Shown: piece by piece, positions 1-8,700 of the stretch
Numbering within the stretch: the first letter of the stretch is position 1
How the letters are laid out: every line of letters begins with the position of its first letter
DNA from: a virus
Virus record (IMG/VR): IMGVR_UViG_3300047668_001673
Coordinates: 1 to 21,028 of that record
Strand: one strand, 5' to 3'
Length of the DNA stretch: 21,028 nucleotides
Position numbers and translations under genes: made by a program
Notes under the pieces: generated by a model
Databases searched by the model: none
Told to the model about the DNA's origin: nothing
Seen by the model: only the letters and a program-made list of their open reading frames with translations

Positions 1-287
1 TCCATTTTGGCGTCGGTTTTTGCTATATATTGCTCGGCCTGGGCGCTGGCCTGGATGCTGTGGGCATTCAGCGCGTCGGTCACAATTAGCGACATGGCCA
101 CCACCGTCCGCTCGTCCGCCAATACTAATGGCACCACCTCGTCCTCGGTCGCTATGTTATCCACTTGTTTGTAGGCGGCGCCAATGTTCACGACCAAAGA
201 ACCACACGCAGCAACTAAGCCCGCCATCCATACAATGGTGTATTCGGGCCTCCGCCGATTGGGCAATGGCTTCTCGCCCTTGGTCAT
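1..287 (-). CDS. Single-span membrane protein, C-terminal part beyond window; holin or spanin candidate
   Basis: This frame starts with an ATG at 285-287 that overlaps the TGA stop of the tail-spike gene in an ATGA arrangement. It stays open to base 1, so at least 95 residues are encoded and the end is missing. The N-terminus is basic (MTKGEKPLPNRRR), followed by one hydrophobic segment at about residues 17-38 (from TIVWMAGLVAAC to NIGAA) and then a polar, Ala/Asp/Glu/Gln-rich tail. A GAG lies 5 bases before the start. In T7 the gene after the tail fibre is the class II holin 17.5, with the Rz spanin nearby, so a lysis role is possible by position. The LVAAC sequence around Cys28 could also be read as a lipobox, but it lies in the middle of the hydrophobic stretch. 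Function is not established; that it is a gene rests on translational coupling, the open frame and its membrane-protein composition. Confidence 0.65.
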   Translation of the reverse strand, partial: MTKGEKPLPNRRRPEYTIVWMAGLVAACGSLVVNIGAAYKQVDNIATEDEVVPLVLADERTVVAMSLIVTDALNAHSIQASAQAEQYIAKTDAKM

Positions 288-3265
288 GTCAACTCGACCC
301 AAAGTTTAATGCCATTGGTGTTGCTCCACACACTCCCGTCGCCGGTGCTTTGATATGTTGAACCCATGCCCGCGTAAAAATACGGGGAGGCGTTTGGATC
401 GACAGCCGCACCACTAAGCTGTGACAGACCAGTAAGGTTTTCGGTGTCCACCGTACAGTTCACTAAATTGCTCGATTTTACAGATACCCGTCCGTTGTCC
501 GTTTCGGTAACGCTAAAGTTTTTAACGCCGACCGAAGCCCCCGAAATTGTGCAATCGCCAACCACAACAAGCGCCCGTCGATAACGATAAAGGGGCTGGT
601 TGTCTGCTGCTGGGCCAGCTAGGCCGGTAGCCAGCTCTATGGTTGTTGCGTTTGTAACCGTGCAAAGGTGGCGATCCGAAACGCCCGTATCAAGTATGAC
701 CTCGACCACGTCGCCGTCATAAAAGCCTACTGTGGAATCCACCGCTATCGTGGTGTTTCCCGCCACCTTTGCAGCCGTGAGCTGTGTTTCCACGTCTTGA
801 ATAATATAAATAGCAGCACCGTCGGCTATTGTTACAGTGTTGGCAACCTCCACCACTACATCTTTTGGTTGTCCGTCAGGAATCGCGGTTATTTTAGTCC
901 AGTGTATTGGCCCAGACGTTTGCGTGAAGCCATACAAATCGCCAACCTTGTTGGCGATACCGTCAACCTCGAAGGTCGTTGTTCCTACAGGATATGTTGC
1001 GCCTTCAACCGGGTTTACTATTTTGTTAGCAGATTTAAATTCTGGGCTTGACCCGCCGCTTAGCACGTTTACACCATCGCTTGCCGCTTCTATAACCGTG
1101 TTGCCACCTATGTAAGCATCCCAACCCCTTGCGACTCTTATCCCGTCACCCGGCGCTTTAACATAAACGCCGGAAAGCTGTAAAACATTTCTAGCCCCGG
1201 CTTGAGTTTGCGCCAGATTTATCGCGTGTGAGTTGGCAGACGATGGGTCGTAGTTAATAATTGACCCGCCGGTAATTATTAAGTTTAAATAGTTGCATTC
1301 TGCGATGTCTATAGGATCGCTATATTGATCGTCCCGTGCGCCCTGAATGTCGCAATTACTCAGCCGCACAATTGACTGCCGCTGGCCTGTAAGGCCGCGC
1401 ATAAACAGCCCCGGCTGTTGTGTATTATCTTCTCCAATTACGCAATTAGATATGTTCATGTCAACGCTATTATCATCCTTTCCCTGAATCGTCAGACCCT
1501 CGACGATGCAGTTTGTCATTACAACATCGCGATGCGTTGATCCGGGGCCACCAAGATGTGTAAAATGCCAGCGCCCGCTGTCGCTACCAGACAGCCCATT
1601 GTTGTTGGAATGACAACCAGAAAAAAACAATTTGGTGTTGTCTGCGCTGACCGGAATGCAGATGAATCCCCTGCCGCCGTTGTTTTCAAACTCGCAGTTG
1701 GTGAACCTAATGTTTTCGCTTGAGTCATAATTTTCAATATCAACACCAGCCCACGGGCCAAGGGGCTTTGTTCCAGATTCGCCGTCCCAGACCGTCTTAC
1801 CTATGGCTGCTGCCTGGGTGGTCGATATTGCGCCGTCCAAAGTTATAACCGTTGCCGAGGGCGTGCCGTTTACGGTAGTCCATTTATATTTTCCCGAGTC
1901 AAGGGATATACCAATTTTGTCGCCAGCAACAAACCCATGCGCTGGCGATGCCGGAACCGTGATAGTCGTATCTGTTGAAGCCGCAGCTACCGACAATGTT
2001 GTGCTTTGTTGGATGCCCGTAGCGATCCCCGGCAGGTATGTGTTCATAAAACGGCAGCGGTTAAACTCTAAATAATCCCCGTCTGTGATTGACATGCCTT
2101 GCCTTGTGTTTTTATTGCAAGTAACGTCAACAGCAGTAACGTATCTGGGCCTAGTATCCTCGTCCACAGAAACGGTGTCATATTGGTCGATTCCAATATC
2201 AATTCCGTCCGTTCCACATTGAGAAATCCACAGCTTTTCTAAATGAATGTTGCGAGCCCTGCCAGCAATCTGCACACCATGGAGCCCCCCATCGTCGCTG
2301 CCGGAAGATGAGCCCTGCACCGGGTTCAAATTGTTTTCCCCGTTGCCATTAATAAAACCGTTCTTAACAAGAACATGATCGACTCTGTTAACACCGGGAA
2401 ACTGCCACCCGTCCCCTGCTAAATTTTGCGCACTAATATGCAACACGGCATGTTGCATCTCAACGCCCTTAACAAGCATCAGCGTGGCCCCTTGCAGGTC
2501 TAACGTATTGCCCGAACGAACAAACAACGTGTCTGTCATATAGGTCAGGCCGGGCTGCCACCAAACGTATCCGTTGCTGTTTAGCGCGTTTTGAAAAGCT
2601 GTAGTATTGGCCGTGGTTGTCACCGTTGCCGCTTCACCAGCCACCGCGCCATAGCGACGAACATCGCCGGGTTGATACTTATAGCCGCCAGTAGCAGGCG
2701 TTACACCTGCCGCTGTTTCCTCGGCCGTTCTGGGCCATAAGGCCGCCCCGATGTTGTTCCCGGTAAGCGCCTCAGTATCGACCGCTACCGTTGCAAGTAC
2801 ATTGCCCGTAGCGTCAAAGCCCAAAAACTTGCCCGCCCGGTCGGCGGACATAGGCAGCACCATCGAAGCATCATCATCCAGGTCAGACGGGTGCACACTA
2901 CGCAGAAAATCCCGGCGGCCTTGCTTAACCATAAGCAGAAGGCGCTCGAAATCCTTGTCGAGCACATCGTAGGGTAGTTCACCTCGGTACGCATACTGGA
3001 CCAGCCTGGTGTATTCCATCTGAGAAAACACCACAACCTCCTGCCCTCCGGTCAAAGCCGTTAAAAACGTGACCGCGCCGCCGTCCGCTGTATCGGCTCC
3101 GGTCAGTGTGTATTCGGTATCTATTGCTTTAATCAAGCCGTCAACTGCAACTATTACGTCAGCGGTCAAGAAAAACGGAAACGGCACATCAAAAACGGTT
3201 TGTGAGGCCGTGGCAACGTATAGCCGCCGCTGTACTTCAGAGTTTATATCTATGGGGTGTGACAT
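284..3265 (-). CDS. Tail spike / tail fibre with beta-helix body, possible depolymerase
   Basis: A 993-residue receptor-binding protein. Residues 1-160 resemble the virion-attachment domain of podoviral tail fibres and spikes (QTVFDVPFPFF at 22-32, an aromatic region with YRGELPYDVLDKDFERLL at 93-110, then SADRAGKFLGFD). From about residue 195 (VRRYGAVAG, then TAFQNALNSNG and DTLFVRSGNTLDLQGATL) the sequence has the look of a pectate-lyase-type right-handed beta-helix: repeated short strands with stacked Asn, Cys and Gly, such as FTNCEF, LSNCDI and MTNCIV. Two similar inserts of about 65 residues (424-489 and 827-893) interrupt it. A small C-terminal domain, residues 955-993, ends the protein. 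The start has AGGA 7 bases upstream. It follows the ejection-protein genes, as in T7. Cutting of host capsule or O-antigen is inferred from the fold only; I cannot place catalytic residues. Confidence 0.9.
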   Translation of the reverse strand: MSHPIDINSEVQRRLYVATASQTVFDVPFPFFLTADVIVAVDGLIKAIDTEYTLTGADTADGGAVTFLTALTGGQEVVVFSQMEYTRLVQYAYRGELPYDVLDKDFERLLLMVKQGRRDFLRSVHPSDLDDDASMVLPMSADRAGKFLGFDATGNVLATVAVDTEALTGNNIGAALWPRTAEETAAGVTPATGGYKYQPGDVRRYGAVAGEAATVTTTANTTAFQNALNSNGYVWWQPGLTYMTDTLFVRSGNTLDLQGATLMLVKGVEMQHAVLHISAQNLAGDGWQFPGVNRVDHVLVKNGFINGNGENNLNPVQGSSSGSDDGGLHGVQIAGRARNIHLEKLWISQCGTDGIDIGIDQYDTVSVDEDTRPRYVTAVDVTCNKNTRQGMSITDGDYLEFNRCRFMNTYLPGIATGIQQSTTLSVAAASTDTTITVPASPAHGFVAGDKIGISLDSGKYKWTTVNGTPSATVITLDGAISTTQAAAIGKTVWDGESGTKPLGPWAGVDIENYDSSENIRFTNCEFENNGGRGFICIPVSADNTKLFFSGCHSNNNGLSGSDSGRWHFTHLGGPGSTHRDVVMTNCIVEGLTIQGKDDNSVDMNISNCVIGEDNTQQPGLFMRGLTGQRQSIVRLSNCDIQGARDDQYSDPIDIAECNYLNLIITGGSIINYDPSSANSHAINLAQTQAGARNVLQLSGVYVKAPGDGIRVARGWDAYIGGNTVIEAASDGVNVLSGGSSPEFKSANKIVNPVEGATYPVGTTTFEVDGIANKVGDLYGFTQTSGPIHWTKITAIPDGQPKDVVVEVANTVTIADGAAIYIIQDVETQLTAAKVAGNTTIAVDSTVGFYDGDVVEVILDTGVSDRHLCTVTNATTIELATGLAGPAADNQPLYRYRRALVVVGDCTISGASVGVKNFSVTETDNGRVSVKSSNLVNCTVDTENLTGLSQLSGAAVDPNASPYFYAGMGSTYQSTGDGSVWSNTNGIKLWVELT

Positions 3266-3318
3266 GTTTGTATCCTATACGAAGGCGTGAATGGGCCGGT
3301 TTGTTTGGCCATTACTGG

Positions 3319-5706
3319 TTAGTCCTCTGGCGTCAGTTTTCCGGGGCGCCAATAAAATTCCTGCTCGTAATTACGGCGCCGGTTGTTTTCTTGGGTTTTC
3401 ATGCGCTGCCTGGCTTTGTTGTCAAATTTAAGCGCCAATTGGTCTAGCACCAGGCGCTCGTAAGCAAGGCGTGCATACCACAATGATCCCACTACCGGCG
3501 TATAGCTTTTCATGGTTCTCACCATGTCGCCCGGCAGACTCATATCGTCGCCTTCTATTGCCTGGCCTAGCTGTCCGGCGGTCATTTTCACCGCGTCACT
3601 TGCAAGGCCCACCAGCGGACCACTAAATGTTGTGGCCAACGAACTGCCGAAACGATTACTGCCAAACACGCCGGTATAGAAGAAATCCCCAAAAATACCA
3701 GCGCCGCCGCCCTGGGTAAACGCCGCCGCCCAAAATGTCGAGTCGTTCATGTTCCTGGGCTCTCGGCCCCTTGCAATCTCTTTGAGCTGTAAAGCTAACG
3801 CGCCCATTACCGTCGTCGCCACTACGAGCTCAGCCATATAGGCCGCCTTTTTGCCTGTAGAGGCTTGGTTTAGGCCACGATAAAGGTGGCTTAGAATTAC
3901 AGCAACAGGGAAACTTTTAAACTGCATGCCACTGCGCATTGCCGTGCCTTCGATGCTGGTCCGGGAGAATCCTCCAGACGTTATGGCTCGGGTCCTGGCG
4001 TCGGGCATTGGTATGGCTGCCTTCGTGATCTCGTCGATAGTTTCCAGCACCAGGTTTTGAACTCTTTGTATTTCTGCCGCTGGCAAGTCTGTCCTGGCTG
4101 CCAGGTTAGGCAGAAACACCTGCTCCATCCCTTCGTGTGCATCCACCTTGGTCGTCCGTAAAACCTCCCAATCGCGGGCGGTAAAACCTCCCAGCTCTAA
4201 ACTGTTCCGGTTTTCCGTGGGCAGATCGTCCCAGGCGTTTTTCCGCAGCCCGGCCAGCGTTCCCAAAAACTCCCAGCCTATAGCCTTAGATGCTGCGTCA
4301 GTATGTGCAGACAGACCCGACACCCTTACCGTTAGGTCTGCCGCCCTTGCTGATAAGCCGGAACCTGTAACCTCACTGTATCTGTTCGCGTGCAGCGCCA
4401 GCGTGGTCCATGCCTCCGCGGTTAGGCCGAGCTGCACCGCCCGCAGCCGGTCCGCCGAGTTTGCAGGATTCAACAATTTAAGATATGTGCCCATCGCCCT
4501 GGTAGAACTTAGGCCATTCCATCGAGCGGTTTGTTGAAAAAACGCCAGGTCCGACACCGCCGACAGCATGGCCGAGCCTAGTTTGGCCGACGTTAAAAAG
4601 TTCCGCGCCGCTTCTAGGCGCTCGGCGGCCTCTATTGAAATACCATGCCCGGCCTTCCAGTTACCCGTCGCTACTGCATAAATAGCGTCAGCCATTCCCA
4701 GGTCAAAGTCTCCAGCGCCCCCCTGCTCTGCTATGTCCCGCAGTTTTCTGTAGCTGTGCGCTGGGTTTGGGCCAAGGATTTCAAGCTGTGCAATATCGCC
4801 CGCCATGTTTTCCAGGTGAGTCATTGCCGCCAAAAAAGGGTTATCGTTGCCAAACTTTCCCTGATATTCAAGCCAACTGTTAGCGTCCTTGAACACAAAA
4901 AACCGATGATCTGAGTGCCGATTAGCCAATTTTTTTCCGCCGATTACGCCCGGCGTGATTTTGTTCATTCCGTCTGTGCTAATAGTTGTATAGGCCGCGT
5001 CCAGGGCGTATTCAAACTCCATGTCCGTCAACAATCGCCCCTGGCCGTTTACCATTCTGGCGCGGTCTAACAAGGGCCGAATAAAGTCCTTCCACACGTC
5101 CGCCGTAACCGCCCGCACTGCCCTGGTGTTATGCCCTTGCGGCATTCCCCAACCAATCAACTTTGCGATTGAACCGCCCGCCTCGTTAAACCTTACCCTG
5201 GCATCCTCAAACACCTCAGCAAAGGCCTTCGCTGCCTTTACAGCGTTAGCGTTTCCCGTCGATTCGCCAAACAGCTCCCGTGCCATATCTCTGCCCAGGG
5301 CCATATCCTGCGAAAAACCCAAGTTTTTTGCCCGCAGATCATCTATTGCCTTGCCCAGCTTCATAGTGAAACTGCGCATTACAGCAGCGGATCGCTGGTC
5401 GATATTGCTGTTTCGGGACTGGACGGTCACATCGCGCGCCAGGATTCCCTGCAAGCCCCTGTGCGTGCCTTTCGGGTGATTCTTAACTATCTCTATGTTG
5501 GCGGCGTCCCGCGTCACCTGTAGGGCAGCCTGGCGCTTTTTCAGCGCAAGGGCAATATAGGCGTCGTCCATGACCGCTTTATTAAGGTTTTGAGTTCCCA
5601 GGTCCGCAAGCTCCGTTGCCGTTTTCTGGATTTCGGCAGCCTGTTCCTTGGAAATACGCCCAGCTTGGGCCGCGTCAAGTACACAATCTAATATTGAGTT
5701 CGCCAT
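3319..5706 (-). CDS. Large internal virion (ejection) protein, polyvalent-protein-like
   Basis: A 795-residue, mostly helical protein between the 1481-residue core protein and the tail spike, matching the place of the last core protein (gp16) in T7-like phages. Segments I recognise from large phage core and polyvalent proteins are HSDHRFFVFKDANSWLEYQGKFG (start 264), LGPNPAHSYRKLRDIAEQ (311-328) and the C-terminal run SLWYARLAYERLVLDQLALK (741-760), followed by a basic stretch and the ending YWRPGKLTPED. Residues about 620-710 are hydrophobic and Gly/Ala-rich (AELVVATTVMGALAL, then GGGAGIFGDFFYTGVFG), so this part may enter membranes. I see no lytic transglycosylase motif. ATG is preceded by AAAGGA at 6 bases, 2 bases after the previous stop, so translation is probably coupled. 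Being a core component is inferred from order and similarity; the exact job is unknown. Confidence 0.8.
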   Translation of the reverse strand: MANSILDCVLDAAQAGRISKEQAAEIQKTATELADLGTQNLNKAVMDDAYIALALKKRQAALQVTRDAANIEIVKNHPKGTHRGLQGILARDVTVQSRNSNIDQRSAAVMRSFTMKLGKAIDDLRAKNLGFSQDMALGRDMARELFGESTGNANAVKAAKAFAEVFEDARVRFNEAGGSIAKLIGWGMPQGHNTRAVRAVTADVWKDFIRPLLDRARMVNGQGRLLTDMEFEYALDAAYTTISTDGMNKITPGVIGGKKLANRHSDHRFFVFKDANSWLEYQGKFGNDNPFLAAMTHLENMAGDIAQLEILGPNPAHSYRKLRDIAEQGGAGDFDLGMADAIYAVATGNWKAGHGISIEAAERLEAARNFLTSAKLGSAMLSAVSDLAFFQQTARWNGLSSTRAMGTYLKLLNPANSADRLRAVQLGLTAEAWTTLALHANRYSEVTGSGLSARAADLTVRVSGLSAHTDAASKAIGWEFLGTLAGLRKNAWDDLPTENRNSLELGGFTARDWEVLRTTKVDAHEGMEQVFLPNLAARTDLPAAEIQRVQNLVLETIDEITKAAIPMPDARTRAITSGGFSRTSIEGTAMRSGMQFKSFPVAVILSHLYRGLNQASTGKKAAYMAELVVATTVMGALALQLKEIARGREPRNMNDSTFWAAAFTQGGGAGIFGDFFYTGVFGSNRFGSSLATTFSGPLVGLASDAVKMTAGQLGQAIEGDDMSLPGDMVRTMKSYTPVVGSLWYARLAYERLVLDQLALKFDNKARQRMKTQENNRRRNYEQEFYWRPGKLTPED

Positions 5707-5708
5707 AA

Positions 5709-8700
5709 TTATCCTTTAATGCAGGCCTCCAGGGCCTTTAATCCTTCCAGCTCATCGTCGAGCTCTTTTGCGTATTGGCGTGCGGATTTAAGGATCTCCG
5801 TGCCATCGTTGCGGTATCCGGCGGAAACCTCCATATCTTCCATATCCATCCGCGCCCTCGCAGCATCGAATAAATCGACGTTATTGGCAGGGTCCAGCGC
5901 CTCGTTGCCTGTATCTTTTGCCGCCTCTGCCAGCCTGGCGGCACCAACAACGCCCTGAGTTTTCTCTGCCAGCCTCTCGGCTTCTTGAACCTTAAGCGCC
6001 GCATTGTTCGCCCCGTTTTGGCTTAGGTTTTTGTGCCCCAGCTTTTCCAGCTCGGCCTCCATCCATGTGTGCATAGTCGCAGAAGAATCCCAAAGCCAAG
6101 TGTTACCAAGCTCGTCTTGGGTAGAGCGCGTCAATGGCAATAAGTCAGGGTTAACAACACCGTCGGCCTTCATTTCGGCCCTAATTGAAGCCGTAAACTG
6201 TTGCCGTTGCCCCATCGTGGGATTCTGCAAAACATCGACTGCGCGCCGGTTCACCCTTACCGTTAATTTTTTACTAGGAAGGACGGTTTTGCTTGCAGTA
6301 TCAACTACCTCGCCCGCTTCTCGTACAGGTGGCGCCCAGCTCCATTCGTGCAGACTGTTGCCCTCGGTGTATATATCTCCGGCCCTAACTTCACGACTGA
6401 CTACAACATGACCGCCGCCGCCAGGCTCGCCTACCGAACGCACGCCGTGGTCCTCTGCGTATTTCTTGCTAATGCTTACCCAATCGCCAGGGTTTATTTC
6501 ATCCATGCCCTCTGGTATTGCTCTATATACGGTAACAATCGAATCCGGATTGCCCCTAGCCTGCTTTATTATTTCCGCCGATTCCCTGCTAATATCATCG
6601 CCGTTTGAACCGTACAACCGTGCAGCGTCAGGGCTATAAATATCGTCAGGATAGATATTTGAAACATCATCTAAAGACGCACCGGGTTCCGGTTCAGGGG
6701 CCTCATGTTCCATACGATAAGAACCCGGCGCATCCATTGATTTTTCGCCGGTTTTTGGTATAATGTCGCTGGAGGTTTTAACTGTGTCTAAGGTATTGAT
6801 ATCACGCGACGGATCAACGGTTGTTGTATCAGAGCCGGGGTTTTTCGCAGTCAAGGAGGGCGCCGCCTGGTTGTCCAAACCCTCGGCCGGGCCTTTAACG
6901 GTTGGCGAAGTAGCCGAGGATTTTGTCCCGGTTAAAGATTCAGCCGAAGCTCTCATGTTAATCAAAGAAGCTCGGGCCTCAGCCTCAGTTACTCCGGTGC
7001 GCTCCAGCCCCGCCAAATAGGCAGCCTGGTAGCTGTCATAGCTCTCGGTTACATCGGCCTCATATTCAGCCGCCCGCTTCGGATCGGCCATAACCTTCGC
7101 ATAATCTTCGTCCCGCCATTTTTCAAAAAGAAGGTGATTAGTGCCTTTGGCTTCCTCAAGCTCGCGGAGCGGGATATACCACTCGACCAGTTGCCGGTTT
7201 GGCATCTGAATGTCATAGGCCACCATTCTCCAGCCCCATTCGCCGGGCTCTATAGCCTTTTCATAGTCGATCTTTACAAGCCTGGCCCCCGGCACTTGCT
7301 CAAGGAAAATTTCCAGGGCCTTATAAGAATCATCCACCGTATTCCCGGCCGTCTTGAATCGGAAGGAGTCCCGAATATGCTCCGCGCCAAACCAGGGCCG
7401 CTTTTTTAGTACAGAGGGCCGAGTAACCTTAGAGACAATCGTGGATAGCTTCTTAAAATTGGTTTTTGATTCGGTGCCCAGGGCTTTGTCAATCGCTGCA
7501 AGGGCCGGTTTCACAAGCGCATCGTTCGCTTTTGAGAGCTCCCGGAGCTCCAGGGCTTTTTCCATTGGCGTCGCGTTGCGTGATACCGGGTTAACTGGAT
7601 TGCCCTCCGGGTCCAGTTCGTCGGCTCTAAATGGGGCGTCCTTACGGACAGCATCCAAGCCCCTGGCCTCAATATCAGCATCCCGGAGCTGTCGCCTTTG
7701 CTCTGGTGTTAGGGTTTTTGCGTCGGCTTTTTTCTTGCGTAATCGGTTGAGCCGTTTCGTTTTGTTGCGATTGTCGGCCTTTTCGCGCTTGCTCAGTTTA
7801 GCGGGCCCGCTGGCCTCGGCCTTGTCGGCCGCCCTTACCCTGGCCGCTTCCGTAGCTTCGTCGATCGCCCGCTCTGCCGGATCGTCTACCGATCCCTTTA
7901 CTGCTGCGTCTACCGCCCGCCCTTCTGCCGGTTCAGCTCCACGATTGACCCCGCCAGGGCCATTATCCCCATCAATTTTGCGGCTGACATTTTCGAGTCC
8001 GCTGCTGACGTCTTTGATGACTCCGCCAACGACTGTTCCGGGCTTTTCGCCGTTGGCAATTCTTTGGGCGCCTCGGGTAATGGCTTCGCTAACTGGTCCG
8101 GTTGTGTTGGCGAGCCGCTCGATTTGGTTGAGTACGTTTTCTGCGTCTGTTTTTGCTTCAAGGTTTGCCTCCTGGTCGAGCTTATTGCCTTTGCCTGTTA
8201 TGGTCGTTTCGCGTTCCAACAACTGGTTAAAGGTTGCTTTTTCCTTTTTTAACCGCTTCATCATTGCGCCGATTAACTGCGCCCGTTCAATAAACAAATT
8301 GTTGGCAATATCTACATCGCCAAACAAATCTGTGGTTTTGCCTTGCGTAAAGCCCAACGCTTTAACCTGGTTAACTATCGACCTGGCCTCGTCAATGTTG
8401 CTCGGATCTGTTTTGCGTAACACGTCCAGCGCCTTTAATTGCTGCGCTTCGCCGCTTATGAGATCGCCAACAATCGCCGCATAACTCGGCTTTACGTCCC
8501 CATTAGCAACCAGGCCAAACGCATCGCCCTCCAGCTTTGCCAAACTTTGGCCTTGCGTGTAAGCCACGGATTTTTTGGTAATGGTTGCTTCCAATAGGTC
8601 CAGGGTGTCTTGATCCGTTACTTCGCGCAAAACCTTAGCGGCGTCTATGGCTGTGCCTTTGTCGTCTGCGATGTTTATCATTGCAGCCTCGACTCTGGCG

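Noticed and set aside
3290-3313. Small inverted repeat (AATGGCC / GGCCCATT) before the tail-spike gene
   Set aside because: The stem is 7 pairs with a bulge and there is no T-run on either strand, so it does not qualify as a terminator.
7354-8484. A 376-residue open frame on the plus strand
   Set aside because: It lies fully opposite the 1481-residue core protein, is Ser/Arg/Leu-rich low-complexity sequence, and has no ribosome-binding site or coupling to any gene. It is a codon-use shadow.
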